Positions 1-8,555 of a stretch of 64,000 nucleotides of DNA are shown in pieces. The DNA lies in contig JAWKVX010000006.1 in the NCBI GenBank assembly GCA_041397825.1, forward strand, positions 310,001 to 374,000, in the 5' to 3' direction. The notes under the pieces were generated by a model that saw only the letters and a program-made list of their open reading frames with translations, was not told the DNA's origin and did no database searches. The first letter of the stretch is position 1; every line of letters begins with the position of its first letter. The DNA is from JANNSX01 sp041397825. GTDB lineage: Bacteria; Pseudomonadota; Alphaproteobacteria; Rhizobiales; Hyphomicrobiaceae. The position numbers were made by a program, and so were the translations under genes.

Positions 1-513
1 GATAGGGAATCACCTGCCCTAAGAGCCGCAATCGCACTTGCCATCACGGTCGCGCTGGTCATCGCGTCTGCATGGCTGTTTGGCGATCAGGCCTATCTGT
101 GGGTCAAGGCCGGCCATGTCTCCGCCATCATCGCCTGGATGGCCGGGATGCTCTATTTGCCGCGCCTATTCGTCTACCACAGCGAGGCTGAGGCCGGCGG
201 AGATGTCTCCGAGACATTCAAGGTCATGGAGCGGCGCCTCCTCCGGATCATCATCAATCCCGCCATGGTACTGGCTTGGGTGTTCGGGCTCTGGCTCGCT
301 TGGCAGGCAGGGTTTCTCGGCTCGGCCTGGTTCCACGCCAAGCTGGCCCTGGTCGTGGGGCTGTCGGCCCTACATGGCTATCTAGCCTGGTCGGTCCGGC
401 AGTTCGCCGAGGATCGCAATCGAAGATCGGCCCGTCATTGGCGCATGATGAACGAGGTTCCGGCACTGCTCATGCTGGGCATCGTCGTGCTCGTCATCGT
501 GAAGCCATTTTGA
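1..513 (+). CDS. hemJ: Protoporphyrinogen IX oxidase HemJ (5' end outside window)
   Basis: The frame is open from the first base, so the start codon lies upstream of the window and about 170 codons are visible. The protein is a small multi-helix membrane protein with the HemJ signature YLWVKAGHVSAIIAWMAGM followed by LPRLFVYH. The first segment contains the conserved histidine and the second helix ends with a basic stretch (MERRLLRII). HemJ oxidises protoporphyrinogen IX to protoporphyrin IX, the penultimate step of haem synthesis, in the inner membrane. Its position directly before rho matches the hemE/hemH/hemJ-rho arrangement near the alphaproteobacterial replication origin. The family identity is clear from the sequence; the origin proximity is inferred from conserved gene order. 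Confidence 0.9.
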   Translation, partial: DRESPALRAAIALAITVALVIASAWLFGDQAYLWVKAGHVSAIIAWMAGMLYLPRLFVYHSEAEAGGDVSETFKVMERRLLRIIINPAMVLAWVFGLWLAWQAGFLGSAWFHAKLALVVGLSALHGYLAWSVRQFAEDRNRRSARHWRMMNEVPALLMLGIVVLVIVKPF

Positions 514-542
514 TGCGTCATTAACACCCGCGAAAGATGCGC

Positions 543-571
543 TTCCGGTACCGCGACGCTTCTGCTATAGT
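543..571 (+). promoter_or_regulatory. Possible sigma-70 promoter for rho
   Basis: TATAGT at 566-571 resembles a -10 hexamer and lies 17 bp after TTCCGG at 543-548, a poor -35. It sits just downstream of hemJ and would give rho an untranslated leader of about 160 nt. Rho leaders are often long because Rho regulates itself. This is a weak motif call only. Confidence 0.25.
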
Positions 572-741
572 TCAACATCACGTTCCCTCACCAGGACAGT
601 ACCGGCGAATCTTCATCTCGCCGTCGGGCCGAGGAGCGCTGCAATCGAGCGGCGCCCGTACGGACCCAAGCAGTCACCCACCCCTCCCCTCCTTGCCGAC
701 GGACACCCGCACCGCGGCTCGATCTCTCCCCGGAGTGCCTT

Positions 742-2007
742 ATGCAGGAAATGAAGCTCGAGGACCTGAAGCAGAAGAACCCGATGGAGCTCTTGAGCTT
801 CGCCGAGGAGGTTCAGGTCGAGAACGCCAGCGCGCTGAGAAAGCAGGAGCTGATGTTCGCCATCCTGAAGCAGCTCGCTGCCAAGGACATCAACATCATG
901 GGCACCGGCGTCGTCGAGGTGCTGCAAGACGGATTCGGCTTCCTGCGCTCGCCTGACGCCAACTATCTCCCCGGTCCCGACGACATCTATGTGAGCCCGA
1001 GCCAGATCCGCCGGTTCGCTCTGAGGACCGGCGATACGGTCGAAGGCGAGATTCGGAGCCCAAAGGAGGGCGAGCGTTATTTCGCGCTTCTCAAGGTCAA
1101 CAAGATCAATTTCGAGGATCCGGAAGCCCAGCGGCACAAGATCCATTTCGACAATCTGACCCCGCTCTATCCGACGCAGCGACTGAAGATGGAGATCGAG
1201 AATCCGACCATCAAGGATTTGACGCCGAGGGTGATCGACATCGTGGCGCCGATCGGCAAGGGCCAGCGCTCTCTCATCGTCGCGCAGCCGCGTACCGGCA
1301 AGACCATCATTCTCCAGAACATCGCCCATTCGATCACGGCGAATCACCCCGAATGCTACCTCATCGTTCTATTGATCGACGAGCGGCCGGAGGAGGTCAC
1401 CGACATGCAGCGCTCGGTCAAGGGCGAGGTGGTGTCCTCGACCTTCGACGAGCCGGCGGCGCGCCACGTGCAAGTCGCCGAGATGGTGATCGAGAAGGCG
1501 AAACGTCTCGTCGAGCACAAGCGCGACGTGGTCATTCTGCTGGATTCGATCACTCGCCTCGGCCGGGCCTACAACACCGTGGTTCCGTCCTCCGGCAAGG
1601 TGCTGACCGGCGGCGTCGATTCCAATGCACTACAGCGGCCGAAGCGGTTCTTCGGTGCTGCCCGAAATATCGAGGAAGGCGGCTCTCTGACCATCATCGC
1701 GACGGCCCTCATCGACACCGGCAGCCGAATGGACGAGGTGATCTTCGAAGAGTTCAAGGGCACCGGTAACTCGGAAATCGTGCTCGACCGCAAGGTCGCC
1801 GACAAGCGTGTGTTCCCAGCCATCGACATCGCCAAGTCGGGCACCCGCAAGGAGGACTTGCTGACGTCGCCCGAGCAGTTGAAGAAGGTCTTCGTGCTGC
1901 GCCGCATCCTCAATCCAATGGGCGCCATGGAAAGCATCGAGTTCCTACTCGACAAGCTGCGAGCCACGAAGTCGAACAACGACTTCTTCACCAGCATGAA
2001 TGCCTGA
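742..2007 (+). CDS. rho: Transcription termination factor Rho
   Basis: Rho is a hexameric RNA helicase that ends transcription at rut-containing RNAs. The 421-residue product has the usual length and order. An N-terminal helical region comes first, then the cold-shock-like RNA-binding domain at about residues 50-120 (GFGFLRS), then the ATPase core with Walker A AQPRTGKT at about 181-188 and the acidic strand LLIDERPEE after it. The Q- and R-loop region (DSITRLGRAYN) is intact. The ATG at 742 follows a GGAG by about 7 nt. The gene lies 228 bp after hemJ and is probably transcribed from its own promoter. It does not carry the long N-terminal insertion found in some actinobacterial Rho proteins. 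Confidence 0.98.
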   Translation: MQEMKLEDLKQKNPMELLSFAEEVQVENASALRKQELMFAILKQLAAKDINIMGTGVVEVLQDGFGFLRSPDANYLPGPDDIYVSPSQIRRFALRTGDTVEGEIRSPKEGERYFALLKVNKINFEDPEAQRHKIHFDNLTPLYPTQRLKMEIENPTIKDLTPRVIDIVAPIGKGQRSLIVAQPRTGKTIILQNIAHSITANHPECYLIVLLIDERPEEVTDMQRSVKGEVVSSTFDEPAARHVQVAEMVIEKAKRLVEHKRDVVILLDSITRLGRAYNTVVPSSGKVLTGGVDSNALQRPKRFFGAARNIEEGGSLTIIATALIDTGSRMDEVIFEEFKGTGNSEIVLDRKVADKRVFPAIDIAKSGTRKEDLLTSPEQLKKVFVLRRILNPMGAMESIEFLLDKLRATKSNNDFFTSMNA

Positions 2008-2014
2008 GGTTCGA

Positions 2015-2040
2015 GGCGGTCGCGGCTAACCGCTACCGCC
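2015..2040 (+). terminator. Hairpin just after rho stop codon
   Basis: GGCGGT (2015-2020) pairs with ACCGCC (2035-2040), and inside it GCGG (2022-2025) pairs with CCGC (2030-2033) around a CTAA loop. One unpaired base interrupts each side. No U tract follows, so it is not a classic intrinsic terminator. It may protect the rho mRNA 3' end or act with Rho. Confidence 0.35.
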
Positions 2041-2082
2041 GTGGACCGAGCGTTGGCTCTTGGGACGGTCTGCTCTCATAGT

Positions 2083-2108
2083 GTCATGCCAGCGAAGGCC
2101 GGTATGAC
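2083..2108. repeat. Short palindromic intergenic repeat
   Basis: GTCATGCC at 2083-2090 and GGTATGAC at 2101-2108 form an imperfect palindrome around a 10-bp centre. The GTCAT-CC-GG-ATGAC form is typical of the small dispersed palindromes in alphaproteobacterial intergenic regions, whose fortuitous translation reads VMPAKAGM. It lies between the 3' ends of the convergent rho and methyltransferase genes. Only one copy was noticed in this window. Confidence 0.5.
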
Positions 2109-2134
2109 GAAATCCATGCGATTCGACGCCTGTG

Positions 2135-2959
2135 CTAACCAGCTTCCGGTTTCCGCGCCAGGATCACATAGTCGGTCCCCGCACTCCGCGCATCGATCGT
2201 CTCGAGCCCCGCGAACGCCACGCATTGGCGAAGCAGGCCAAGATCGAAGACATGGTGATGCATGTAGCGCGTCTTGATATTGTCCTCGATCATCTCGAGA
2301 AATTTCTCGCGGCTCGGGATGAAATGGGCGAGCGAGATGTCGAAACTCTCGGCGAACTCGGCGCGGTGCGTTGAATCGGTCTCGGGAACGTCTTTCCCGA
2401 AATCCTCGAGCAAATGGCTGAACTCCGTCACCTTCCGGCGGTGGTCGAAATTCGTTTCCTTCCTCGGTAGTACCGCGATAAGGGAGCCCCCCGGCGCCAG
2501 GATGGCCGCCATGGCTCGGAATGCCTTGAGGGGATTGGCGATGTGCTCGATGCAGTTCGACGACACGATGAACTCGTAGGGCGGATTGGGCGCGGCAGAG
2601 TCGATCAGCGTCGCCTCGGCGGGGAATTGTCGGCCGAGGGTTCGGCCCTCGACGGTGAACTCGTCCGTTTTGATCTCGCCTTCCCAGAAGGTCGTCGTGG
2701 CGTAGTTGCAGTTGTCCATGCTGCCGACGCGGCCATAGAGCGGGAGTTGGCCGTCAGCGCGGAAGAAATAGCTCGGCCCGCCGATCTCGAGGCCGTGCTT
2801 GCCCCGAATGGCGGTGTCGTAGGGCGTCATGTCTGGCAGCGGCGTATTGAGCCTGCGGTGATAAGGGCGGACGACGTAGCGGATCTTCGCATAACGAGCA
2901 AACGGCACGACGCCAAATCGGCTCAAGTGCCGGTGGGCGTTCTGGAGTTTCTGGCGCAT
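2135..2959 (-). CDS. SAM-dependent methyltransferase, class I
   Basis: The 274-residue product has the N-terminal motif HGLEIGGPS at about residues 54-62, corresponding to the glycine-rich SAM-binding loop. A motif-II-like FIVSSNCIEHIANPLKAF follows, with the acidic/His pair before helix D, and then the post-II strand APGGSLIAVLP. The LEIGGPS version is common among methyltransferases found with cell-surface glycan genes, but no glycosyltransferase lies nearby, so the substrate is unknown. The gene follows the DUF255 gene on the same strand after 53 bp and could be cotranscribed with it. It is convergent with rho. Fold assignment is secure; substrate assignment is not possible. Confidence 0.8.
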   Translation of the reverse strand: MRQKLQNAHRHLSRFGVVPFARYAKIRYVVRPYHRRLNTPLPDMTPYDTAIRGKHGLEIGGPSYFFRADGQLPLYGRVGSMDNCNYATTTFWEGEIKTDEFTVEGRTLGRQFPAEATLIDSAAPNPPYEFIVSSNCIEHIANPLKAFRAMAAILAPGGSLIAVLPRKETNFDHRRKVTEFSHLLEDFGKDVPETDSTHRAEFAESFDISLAHFIPSREKFLEMIEDNIKTRYMHHHVFDLGLLRQCVAFAGLETIDARSAGTDYVILARKPEAG

Positions 2960-3012
2960 GGGCCCCCCGATGCAATCGGGATTGAAAATGCGCGAGGTCG
3001 ATTGAGACTTGG

Positions 3013-5043
3013 TTAAGCCTTCGTGAGCCGGGCGGCCTTGAGATGGGCCTTGAGCGCTTCCGCCTCGCCGAGAGGTTGCGAGCAGACGGAGCCGAGACAG
3101 ACATAGGCACGGGCAGACCCATCCGAGGCGGTGGATTTCCCGTAGAGCGGCGACGCGATGGCAATCTGCGACGGATCGGTCACGTGCTGCACGACAGCAC
3201 CAGGCAGCGAGGTTTGGCGAATGACGTCCATCAGCTCGTTGGAGCCCACCTCGCCGATGACAGCGACCTGTTGCGGCAGCATGCCGTCCATCGATCCCGC
3301 GAGCAGACCGGTATGACCGTGCGGTGCCGAAACGATGTCGGTCAGAAACGCATCGACGATGGCGTCGGCGCGGGCGCGATAGGCGGGATCACCCGTCAGC
3401 GCATAGAGCTGCATCAGGTTTGTGATCATCGTGCCGTTCGCATTCGGCGTCGCGTCGTCATGACCGGCGCGGGTGCGGACGATGAGATCGTCGGTGTCGT
3501 CTGCGGTGAAGGAATATCCGCCTGCTTCCGACCAGTAGTGACGGTCGAGGCTGGAGGTCCAGGTCTTGGCATCCTCGAGATAGTGGACATCACCCGTGGC
3601 CTGGTGGAGGACCAGGGCCGCTGAGATCATGTTGGCGTAGTCGGCGGCAATAGCCGGAGCTTTCGCGATCCCGGCGCGATAGGCATGCGAGAGCCGGCCA
3701 TCATCGCGGCCGAGCAGGCGCTTCACCGCGTCATAGAAGGGCCGGACCATCTCGATCATCCTGGCGTTGTCGAGTGCGAACCCAGCCTGCGTGATGGCCG
3801 CGATCATCAAGCCATTCCAGTCAGCCAGCACCTTGTCGTCGAAGCCGGGCTTCACGCGCGTTTCGCGGTGAGCGTTGAGCATGTCGCGCATGGCGGTCAG
3901 CCGCTGCTCGGTCGCGCCGTCATCCAGCGCGAGCTTCGAGAGCCGGTTCGGTATGTTGCGGCTTTCGAAGTTGCCACCGGGCGTGATGTCGTAGATGCGG
4001 CAGAAGAGGGTGGCATCCTCGACCCCGAGCACCTGCTCGACCTCGTCGGGTGTCCAGACGTAGAACTTGCCCTCCTCGCCCTCCGAGTCGGCGTCCCAGG
4101 ACGCCGCGAAGCCGCCATCGGGCGCCGTCATCTCGCGGAAGACGAACGAAACGGTCTCCTCGATGCGCTGCCGGAACAGGCCGGATCTCGTCTCTTTCCA
4201 GGCCTCCGTCAGGAGTTGTAGGAGCAGTGCATTGTCGTAGAGCATCTTCTCGAAGTGAGGCACGAGCCAGCGCTCGTCGACCGAATAGCGGGCGAAACCT
4301 CCGCCGATGTGATCGTAGATGCCGCCCTGGCAGATATTCATCAGTGTACGTATCACAGCCTCTCTGGCCGGTTGGAGGCCGTAGCGGATGCCGGCGCGCC
4401 AGAGGAACCAGAAGATGGAGAACTGTGGAAACTTCGGCGCACCTTGCATGCCGCCATGGACCGGATCGACCGCTTGCACCATCCGCTCAGCGAGATCCTT
4501 CAAGCCGGCCTCGCTCACGCGTCCACGATGCTCCTGCGGCCGCTCGGCTTGGAGCCTCGCCATCAGCGCGCCGGCGTTGGTCTCGACCTTCTCGCGCTCG
4601 TTCGCATAGATTCGGGCGATCTCGGTTAGCACGCGCTTGAACGATGGCCTGCCATATCGGTCATCCGGCGGAAAATACGTGCCGCCCCAGAACGGGCGGG
4701 CATCCGGGGTGAGGAACATCGTCAGCGGCCAGCCACCCTGCTCACCGGTGGCGTGGAGGGCCGTCATATAGATCGTGTCGATGTCGGGCCGCTCCTCCCG
4801 GTCGACCTTGATGCAGACATAGAGCCGGTTCATCAGCTCTGCCGTCACCTCGTCCTCGAAACTCTCATGTGCCATGACATGGCACCAGTGGCAGGCCGCA
4901 TAGCCAATCGAGAGGAGGATCGGCTTCCCCGTCGCTTGCGCTTCGGCAAGCGCGTCCGGTCCCCAGGCCCACCAATGCACTGGGTTGTTCTCGTGCTGCA
5001 GGAGATAGGGGCTCGTTTCCTTCGCGAGGCGGTTGTGCGACAT
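3013..5043 (-). CDS. Thioredoxin-fold DUF255 protein (YyaL/SPATA20 family)
   Basis: The product of about 676 residues belongs to the conserved DUF255 family. It has an N-terminal thioredoxin-like domain with the hallmark GYAACHWCHVMAHESF, in which CHWC resembles a redox CXXC, followed by a large alpha/alpha-barrel region like N-acylglucosamine 2-epimerases. The family start MSHNRLAKETSPYLLQH fits the ATG at 5043, preceded by GGAG at good spacing. An in-frame upstream start at 5103 would add 20 atypical residues and run into mnmE. The gene is divergent from mnmE with start codons only 43 bp apart, so their promoters must overlap or lie inside coding DNA. The biochemical role of the family is not established. 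Confidence 0.88.
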   Translation of the reverse strand: MSHNRLAKETSPYLLQHENNPVHWWAWGPDALAEAQATGKPILLSIGYAACHWCHVMAHESFEDEVTAELMNRLYVCIKVDREERPDIDTIYMTALHATGEQGGWPLTMFLTPDARPFWGGTYFPPDDRYGRPSFKRVLTEIARIYANEREKVETNAGALMARLQAERPQEHRGRVSEAGLKDLAERMVQAVDPVHGGMQGAPKFPQFSIFWFLWRAGIRYGLQPAREAVIRTLMNICQGGIYDHIGGGFARYSVDERWLVPHFEKMLYDNALLLQLLTEAWKETRSGLFRQRIEETVSFVFREMTAPDGGFAASWDADSEGEEGKFYVWTPDEVEQVLGVEDATLFCRIYDITPGGNFESRNIPNRLSKLALDDGATEQRLTAMRDMLNAHRETRVKPGFDDKVLADWNGLMIAAITQAGFALDNARMIEMVRPFYDAVKRLLGRDDGRLSHAYRAGIAKAPAIAADYANMISAALVLHQATGDVHYLEDAKTWTSSLDRHYWSEAGGYSFTADDTDDLIVRTRAGHDDATPNANGTMITNLMQLYALTGDPAYRARADAIVDAFLTDIVSAPHGHTGLLAGSMDGMLPQQVAVIGEVGSNELMDVIRQTSLPGAVVQHVTDPSQIAIASPLYGKSTASDGSARAYVCLGSVCSQPLGEAEALKAHLKAARLTKA

Positions 5044-5086
5044 CATCCTCTCCAAGATCCGAACGACCCTATAGGGCCTGTCAGTC

Positions 5087-6424
5087 ATGTCGAGTGCGAG
5101 CACGATTTATGCCCTGTCGAGCGGCCAGGGACCGGCAGCCATTGCGGTCATCCGCATCTCCGGACCTCGGGCCGTCGATGCGCTGCTGGCACTGACGGGC
5201 TCCGTGCCCGAACCACGGCGAGCAGCACTCCGTCGTCTGTCTCGACCCATTCGCGGCACTCTTCTGGACGAAGCGCTCGTCCTCTACTTCAAGGCCCCAC
5301 ACTCGGAAACCGGCGAGGATCTGGTCGAGTTGCATGCGCACGGTGGGCGAGCCGTGGTCTCTGCCATTCTTGCGGAGCTCGCAAAGCTCGAGGGCTACCG
5401 GCTTGCAGAGCCGGGCGAGTTCGTCCGCCGCGCCTTCGAGGCCGGGAAGCTCGATCTGGTCGGCATCGAGGGACTGGCCGACCTGATCAATGCCGAGACC
5501 GAGGCGCAGCGCGAGCAAGCGATCCGCCAAGCGGCGGGCGAGCCGAGCCGGCTTTATGAGAGCTGGCGTCAGAACCTGCTCGAGGCACTTGCCTTGGCCG
5601 AGGCGAGCCTCGATTTCGCGGAGGAGGCCGATGTCGCTGCCGACGCCTATGCCAGGGCCATTTCGGTCGCACGCCCCATACATGATGAGATGCGGGACCG
5701 GCTGGCGGACGACCACCGAGGTGAGATCCTTCGAGAAGGCTTCAGGGTTGTCCTGGCGGGTCCGCCGAATGCCGGCAAATCCAGTCTCTTGAACGCACTG
5801 GCTCGACGCGATGTGGCCATCGTCTCTCCGGAAGCCGGGACGACTCGCGACGCCTTGGAGGTGCGGCTCGATCTCGGTGGCTATCCGGTCATCGTGACCG
5901 ACACGGCCGGCCTGAGGGAGCCTGAGGGGGCCATCGAGGCCGAGGGCATCCGGCGCAGTCTTGGCCATATGCGCCAGGCCCAAATGGTGCTCTGGCTCGT
6001 TGAATCGACCGGTGGCACGGTCGAGCCACCGGTCGGGGTGCAAGCGATCGGCGCACCCATCCGACCGATCATCACCAAGGGCGACCTCGTTTGCCGTCCG
6101 GTCCCTGGCATGATGCCCGATACCCTCCGCGTCTCGGCACGGACCGGACGCGGTCTATCGGAGCTCATTCACGAGATCGGTGAGGCGGCCTCCAAGGCGC
6201 TGGCAACAGGTTCCACCGCCATCATCACGCGAGAGCGTCATCGTCTCGCTTTGGAGGAGATGGTCGCCGGCTTGGCCGACTTTCAGGCCTCGGACCCGTC
6301 GCGACCGGAGCTGGGCGTCGAAGAGCTGAGGCGATCGGTGATCGCTCTTGGTCGCCTCACCGGTCGGATCGACGTCGAGGACGTGCTCGGGGTCATCTTC
6401 GGCAGTTTCTGCATCGGCAAGTGA
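5087..6424 (+). CDS. mnmE: tRNA uridine-5-carboxymethylaminomethyl(34) synthesis GTPase MnmE
   Basis: MnmE (TrmE) works with MnmG to modify U34 in the wobble position of several tRNAs. All expected parts are present in 445 residues. The N-terminal folate-binding domain opens with TIYALSSGQGPAAIAVIRISG, a helical domain follows, and an inserted G domain carries G1 GPPNAGKSS, the G2 region EAGTTRD and G3 DTAG. The C-terminal FCIGK contains the conserved cysteine. The G4 motif reads TKGD rather than NKxD, a small deviation worth noting. The gene begins the mnmE-mnmG-rsmG-parA-parB run and is followed by a 262-bp spacer holding a parS site. Confidence 0.97.
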   Translation: MSSASTIYALSSGQGPAAIAVIRISGPRAVDALLALTGSVPEPRRAALRRLSRPIRGTLLDEALVLYFKAPHSETGEDLVELHAHGGRAVVSAILAELAKLEGYRLAEPGEFVRRAFEAGKLDLVGIEGLADLINAETEAQREQAIRQAAGEPSRLYESWRQNLLEALALAEASLDFAEEADVAADAYARAISVARPIHDEMRDRLADDHRGEILREGFRVVLAGPPNAGKSSLLNALARRDVAIVSPEAGTTRDALEVRLDLGGYPVIVTDTAGLREPEGAIEAEGIRRSLGHMRQAQMVLWLVESTGGTVEPPVGVQAIGAPIRPIITKGDLVCRPVPGMMPDTLRVSARTGRGLSELIHEIGEAASKALATGSTAIITRERHRLALEEMVAGLADFQASDPSRPELGVEELRRSVIALGRLTGRIDVEDVLGVIFGSFCIGK

Positions 6425-6441
6425 TGCCAAGGTCGAGCCCG

Positions 6442-6457
6442 TGTTTCACGTGAAACA
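6442..6457. promoter_or_regulatory. parS: parS centromere site (perfect 16-bp palindrome)
   Basis: TGTTTCACGTGAAACA is identical to the canonical chromosomal parS to which ParB binds. It lies 17 bp downstream of the mnmE stop codon, in the mnmE-mnmG spacer, about 3.6 kb from parB. ParB loaded here spreads along the DNA and is moved by ParA to segregate the origin region. The rest of the 262-bp spacer (6425-6686) shows no gene; it is G/C-rich and ends with GAGAG before mnmG. Confidence 0.95.
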
Positions 6458-6686
6458 TTTCAAGCGTCGATTTGGCGCCCGTCCGGGGTCGACCGGCATT
6501 CCATCCCCGCCGGCGGACGATTTTTCGACCTCGTCCCTGGCCGGGGAGGCTTTTCCGGGGTTCAGGGAGGGTTGAGAGCGCCCGATCCGATGCGGGGGAC
6601 GGTTCCCGTCCGGCCTCCAAGTGCGCGTTTGACCCAGAATCGGTGATCGAATACGGTCCCGGACGTCTCCAGACCTCAGAGAGCCC

Positions 6687-8552
6687 ATGTCGAATTTCGA
6701 CGTCATCGTTGTTGGCGGCGGTCACGCCGGATGCGAGGCCGCAGCAGCGTCGGCGCGGCTCGGCGCGCGCACGGCGCTGGTCACGCATCGGTTCGCGACC
6801 ATCGGCGAGATGTCCTGTAACCCGGCTTTCGGAGGACTGGGCAAGGGTCATCTGGTTCGCGAGATCGACGCTCTGGACGGTCTGATGGGACGGGCGGCAG
6901 ATGCCGCTGGGATCCACTATCGGCTTCTGAACCGCTCGAAAGGTCCCGCCGTCCAAGGACCCCGCTGCCAGGCAGACCGGGCGCTCTATCGCAGCGCCAT
7001 GCAGCGATTGATCCAGGAGCAGGCGGACCTGGAGGTGCTCGAAGGAGGGGTCGAGGCCCTGATCGTAAAGTCCGGTGAGGTCCGGGGCGTGGTTCTTGGC
7101 TCAGGCAATCGGCTCACGGCCGGAGCGGTGGTGCTGACGACCGGCACCTTCCTCAACGGCCTCATCCACATCGGGCCGGAGCAGGTTCCGGCCGGTCGGG
7201 TCGGAGAGGCCCCGGCTCGCCGCCTGTCGGAGCACCTGGTCGCGGCGGGAGCTCGTCTGGGCCGGCTGAAGACCGGGACCCCACCACGACTTGATGGTAC
7301 AACCATTGACTGGTCGCGACTTCAACCCCAACCGGGAGATGCCGAGCCGGTTCCGCTCTCGTTGATGACCGAGCGGGTCGGCAATCCGCAAATACCTTGC
7401 CACATCACCGAGACGACCCTCGCAACCCACGAGATCATCCGGGAGAACCTACATCTGTCGGCCATGTATTCGGGAGAGATCACAGGAATCGGCCCACGCT
7501 ATTGCCCATCGGTCGAGGACAAGGTCGTCCGGTTTGCCGATCGTGAGCGCCATCAGGTGTTTCTCGAGCCGGAAGGGCTCGAGGACACCACGATCTATCC
7601 AAATGGCCTGTCGACCTCGCTGCCGGCGACGGTCCAGGAGTCCTTCATCGCCAGCATCCCGGGTCTTGAGCGGGCGCGCATCGTGCGTCCGGGCTACGCC
7701 ATCGAGTATGACTATCTGGATCCGCGCGATCTCTGGCCGACGCTCGAGACCCGGTATTTGCCAGGGCTGTTCCTCGCCGGCCAGATCAACGGCACGACAG
7801 GCTATGAGGAAGCCGGCGGCCAGGGGTTGCTTGCGGGACTCAATGCGGCCCGACGGGCCAGCCAGGGGAAAGCCGATTTCACCATCGGACGCGCAGATGC
7901 CTATCTCGGTGTTATGATCGACGATCTGGTCATGCGCGGGGTCTCAGAACCCTATCGGATGTTCACTTCCCGCTCCGAGTATCGATTGCATCTCAGGGCG
8001 GACAATGCCGACAGGCGCCTCACACCACTCGGTCTCGCGATCGGCTGCGTCGGCTCGGAGAGGTCGGGACGGTTCGAGCGGAAGCTCGGGTCGCTCGAGG
8101 CCGCGCGGGATGCTCTCAGTCAACTGTCCATGACGCCGGACGAAGCCGCCCGGCACGGGGTCGACATCCGCCGGGACGGCCGGCGGCGCACGGCCTTCGA
8201 GTTGTTGGCGCTGCCAGGCCTGTCGATGGAGCGGCTGTCAGGCATCTGGCCGGCCCTCGCCTCTATTCCGGCGTCGATCGTTTCGGAGATCGAGACCGAT
8301 GCGCGGTACTCCGTCTATTTGACGCGGCAGGCGGAGGAAATCGCGGCGCTCCGGAGAGATGATGCACTCGGTATCCCGGCGGACCTCGACATTGCCGCAC
8401 TCTCCGGCCTCTCGAACGAGATTCGGCAGAAGCTGATCCGCCATCGGCCGTCGACGATTGCGCAGGCTTCGCGCATGGACGGCATGACACCATCCGCCTT
8501 GATGTTGCTGCTAGCCCACGTCAAGAGCCGCGCTCGACGGAAAAGCGCCTGA
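6687..8552 (+). CDS. mnmG: tRNA uridine-5-carboxymethylaminomethyl(34) synthesis enzyme MnmG
   Basis: MnmG (GidA) is the FAD- and NADH-dependent partner of MnmE in wobble-uridine modification. The 621-residue product has the expected family length. It starts with the FAD-binding motif VIVVGGGHAGCEAAAASARLG. It then shows the conserved MSCNPAFGGLGKGHLVREIDALDG and GPAVQGPRCQADR stretches, the family motif GYEEAGGQGLLAGLNAA, and the C-terminal helical domain that contacts MnmE. The ATG at 6687 is preceded by GAGAG. The rsmG gene starts 3 bp after the stop codon, so the two are translationally linked. Confidence 0.97.
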   Translation: MSNFDVIVVGGGHAGCEAAAASARLGARTALVTHRFATIGEMSCNPAFGGLGKGHLVREIDALDGLMGRAADAAGIHYRLLNRSKGPAVQGPRCQADRALYRSAMQRLIQEQADLEVLEGGVEALIVKSGEVRGVVLGSGNRLTAGAVVLTTGTFLNGLIHIGPEQVPAGRVGEAPARRLSEHLVAAGARLGRLKTGTPPRLDGTTIDWSRLQPQPGDAEPVPLSLMTERVGNPQIPCHITETTLATHEIIRENLHLSAMYSGEITGIGPRYCPSVEDKVVRFADRERHQVFLEPEGLEDTTIYPNGLSTSLPATVQESFIASIPGLERARIVRPGYAIEYDYLDPRDLWPTLETRYLPGLFLAGQINGTTGYEEAGGQGLLAGLNAARRASQGKADFTIGRADAYLGVMIDDLVMRGVSEPYRMFTSRSEYRLHLRADNADRRLTPLGLAIGCVGSERSGRFERKLGSLEAARDALSQLSMTPDEAARHGVDIRRDGRRRTAFELLALPGLSMERLSGIWPALASIPASIVSEIETDARYSVYLTRQAEEIAALRRDDALGIPADLDIAALSGLSNEIRQKLIRHRPSTIAQASRMDGMTPSALMLLLAHVKSRARRKSA

Positions 8553-8555
8553 GCC

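Noticed and set aside
1..740. Replication origin within the left end
   Set aside because: hemJ-rho order suggests the origin is near, but no cluster of DnaA boxes or AT-rich unwinding region was seen here; it probably lies left of the window.
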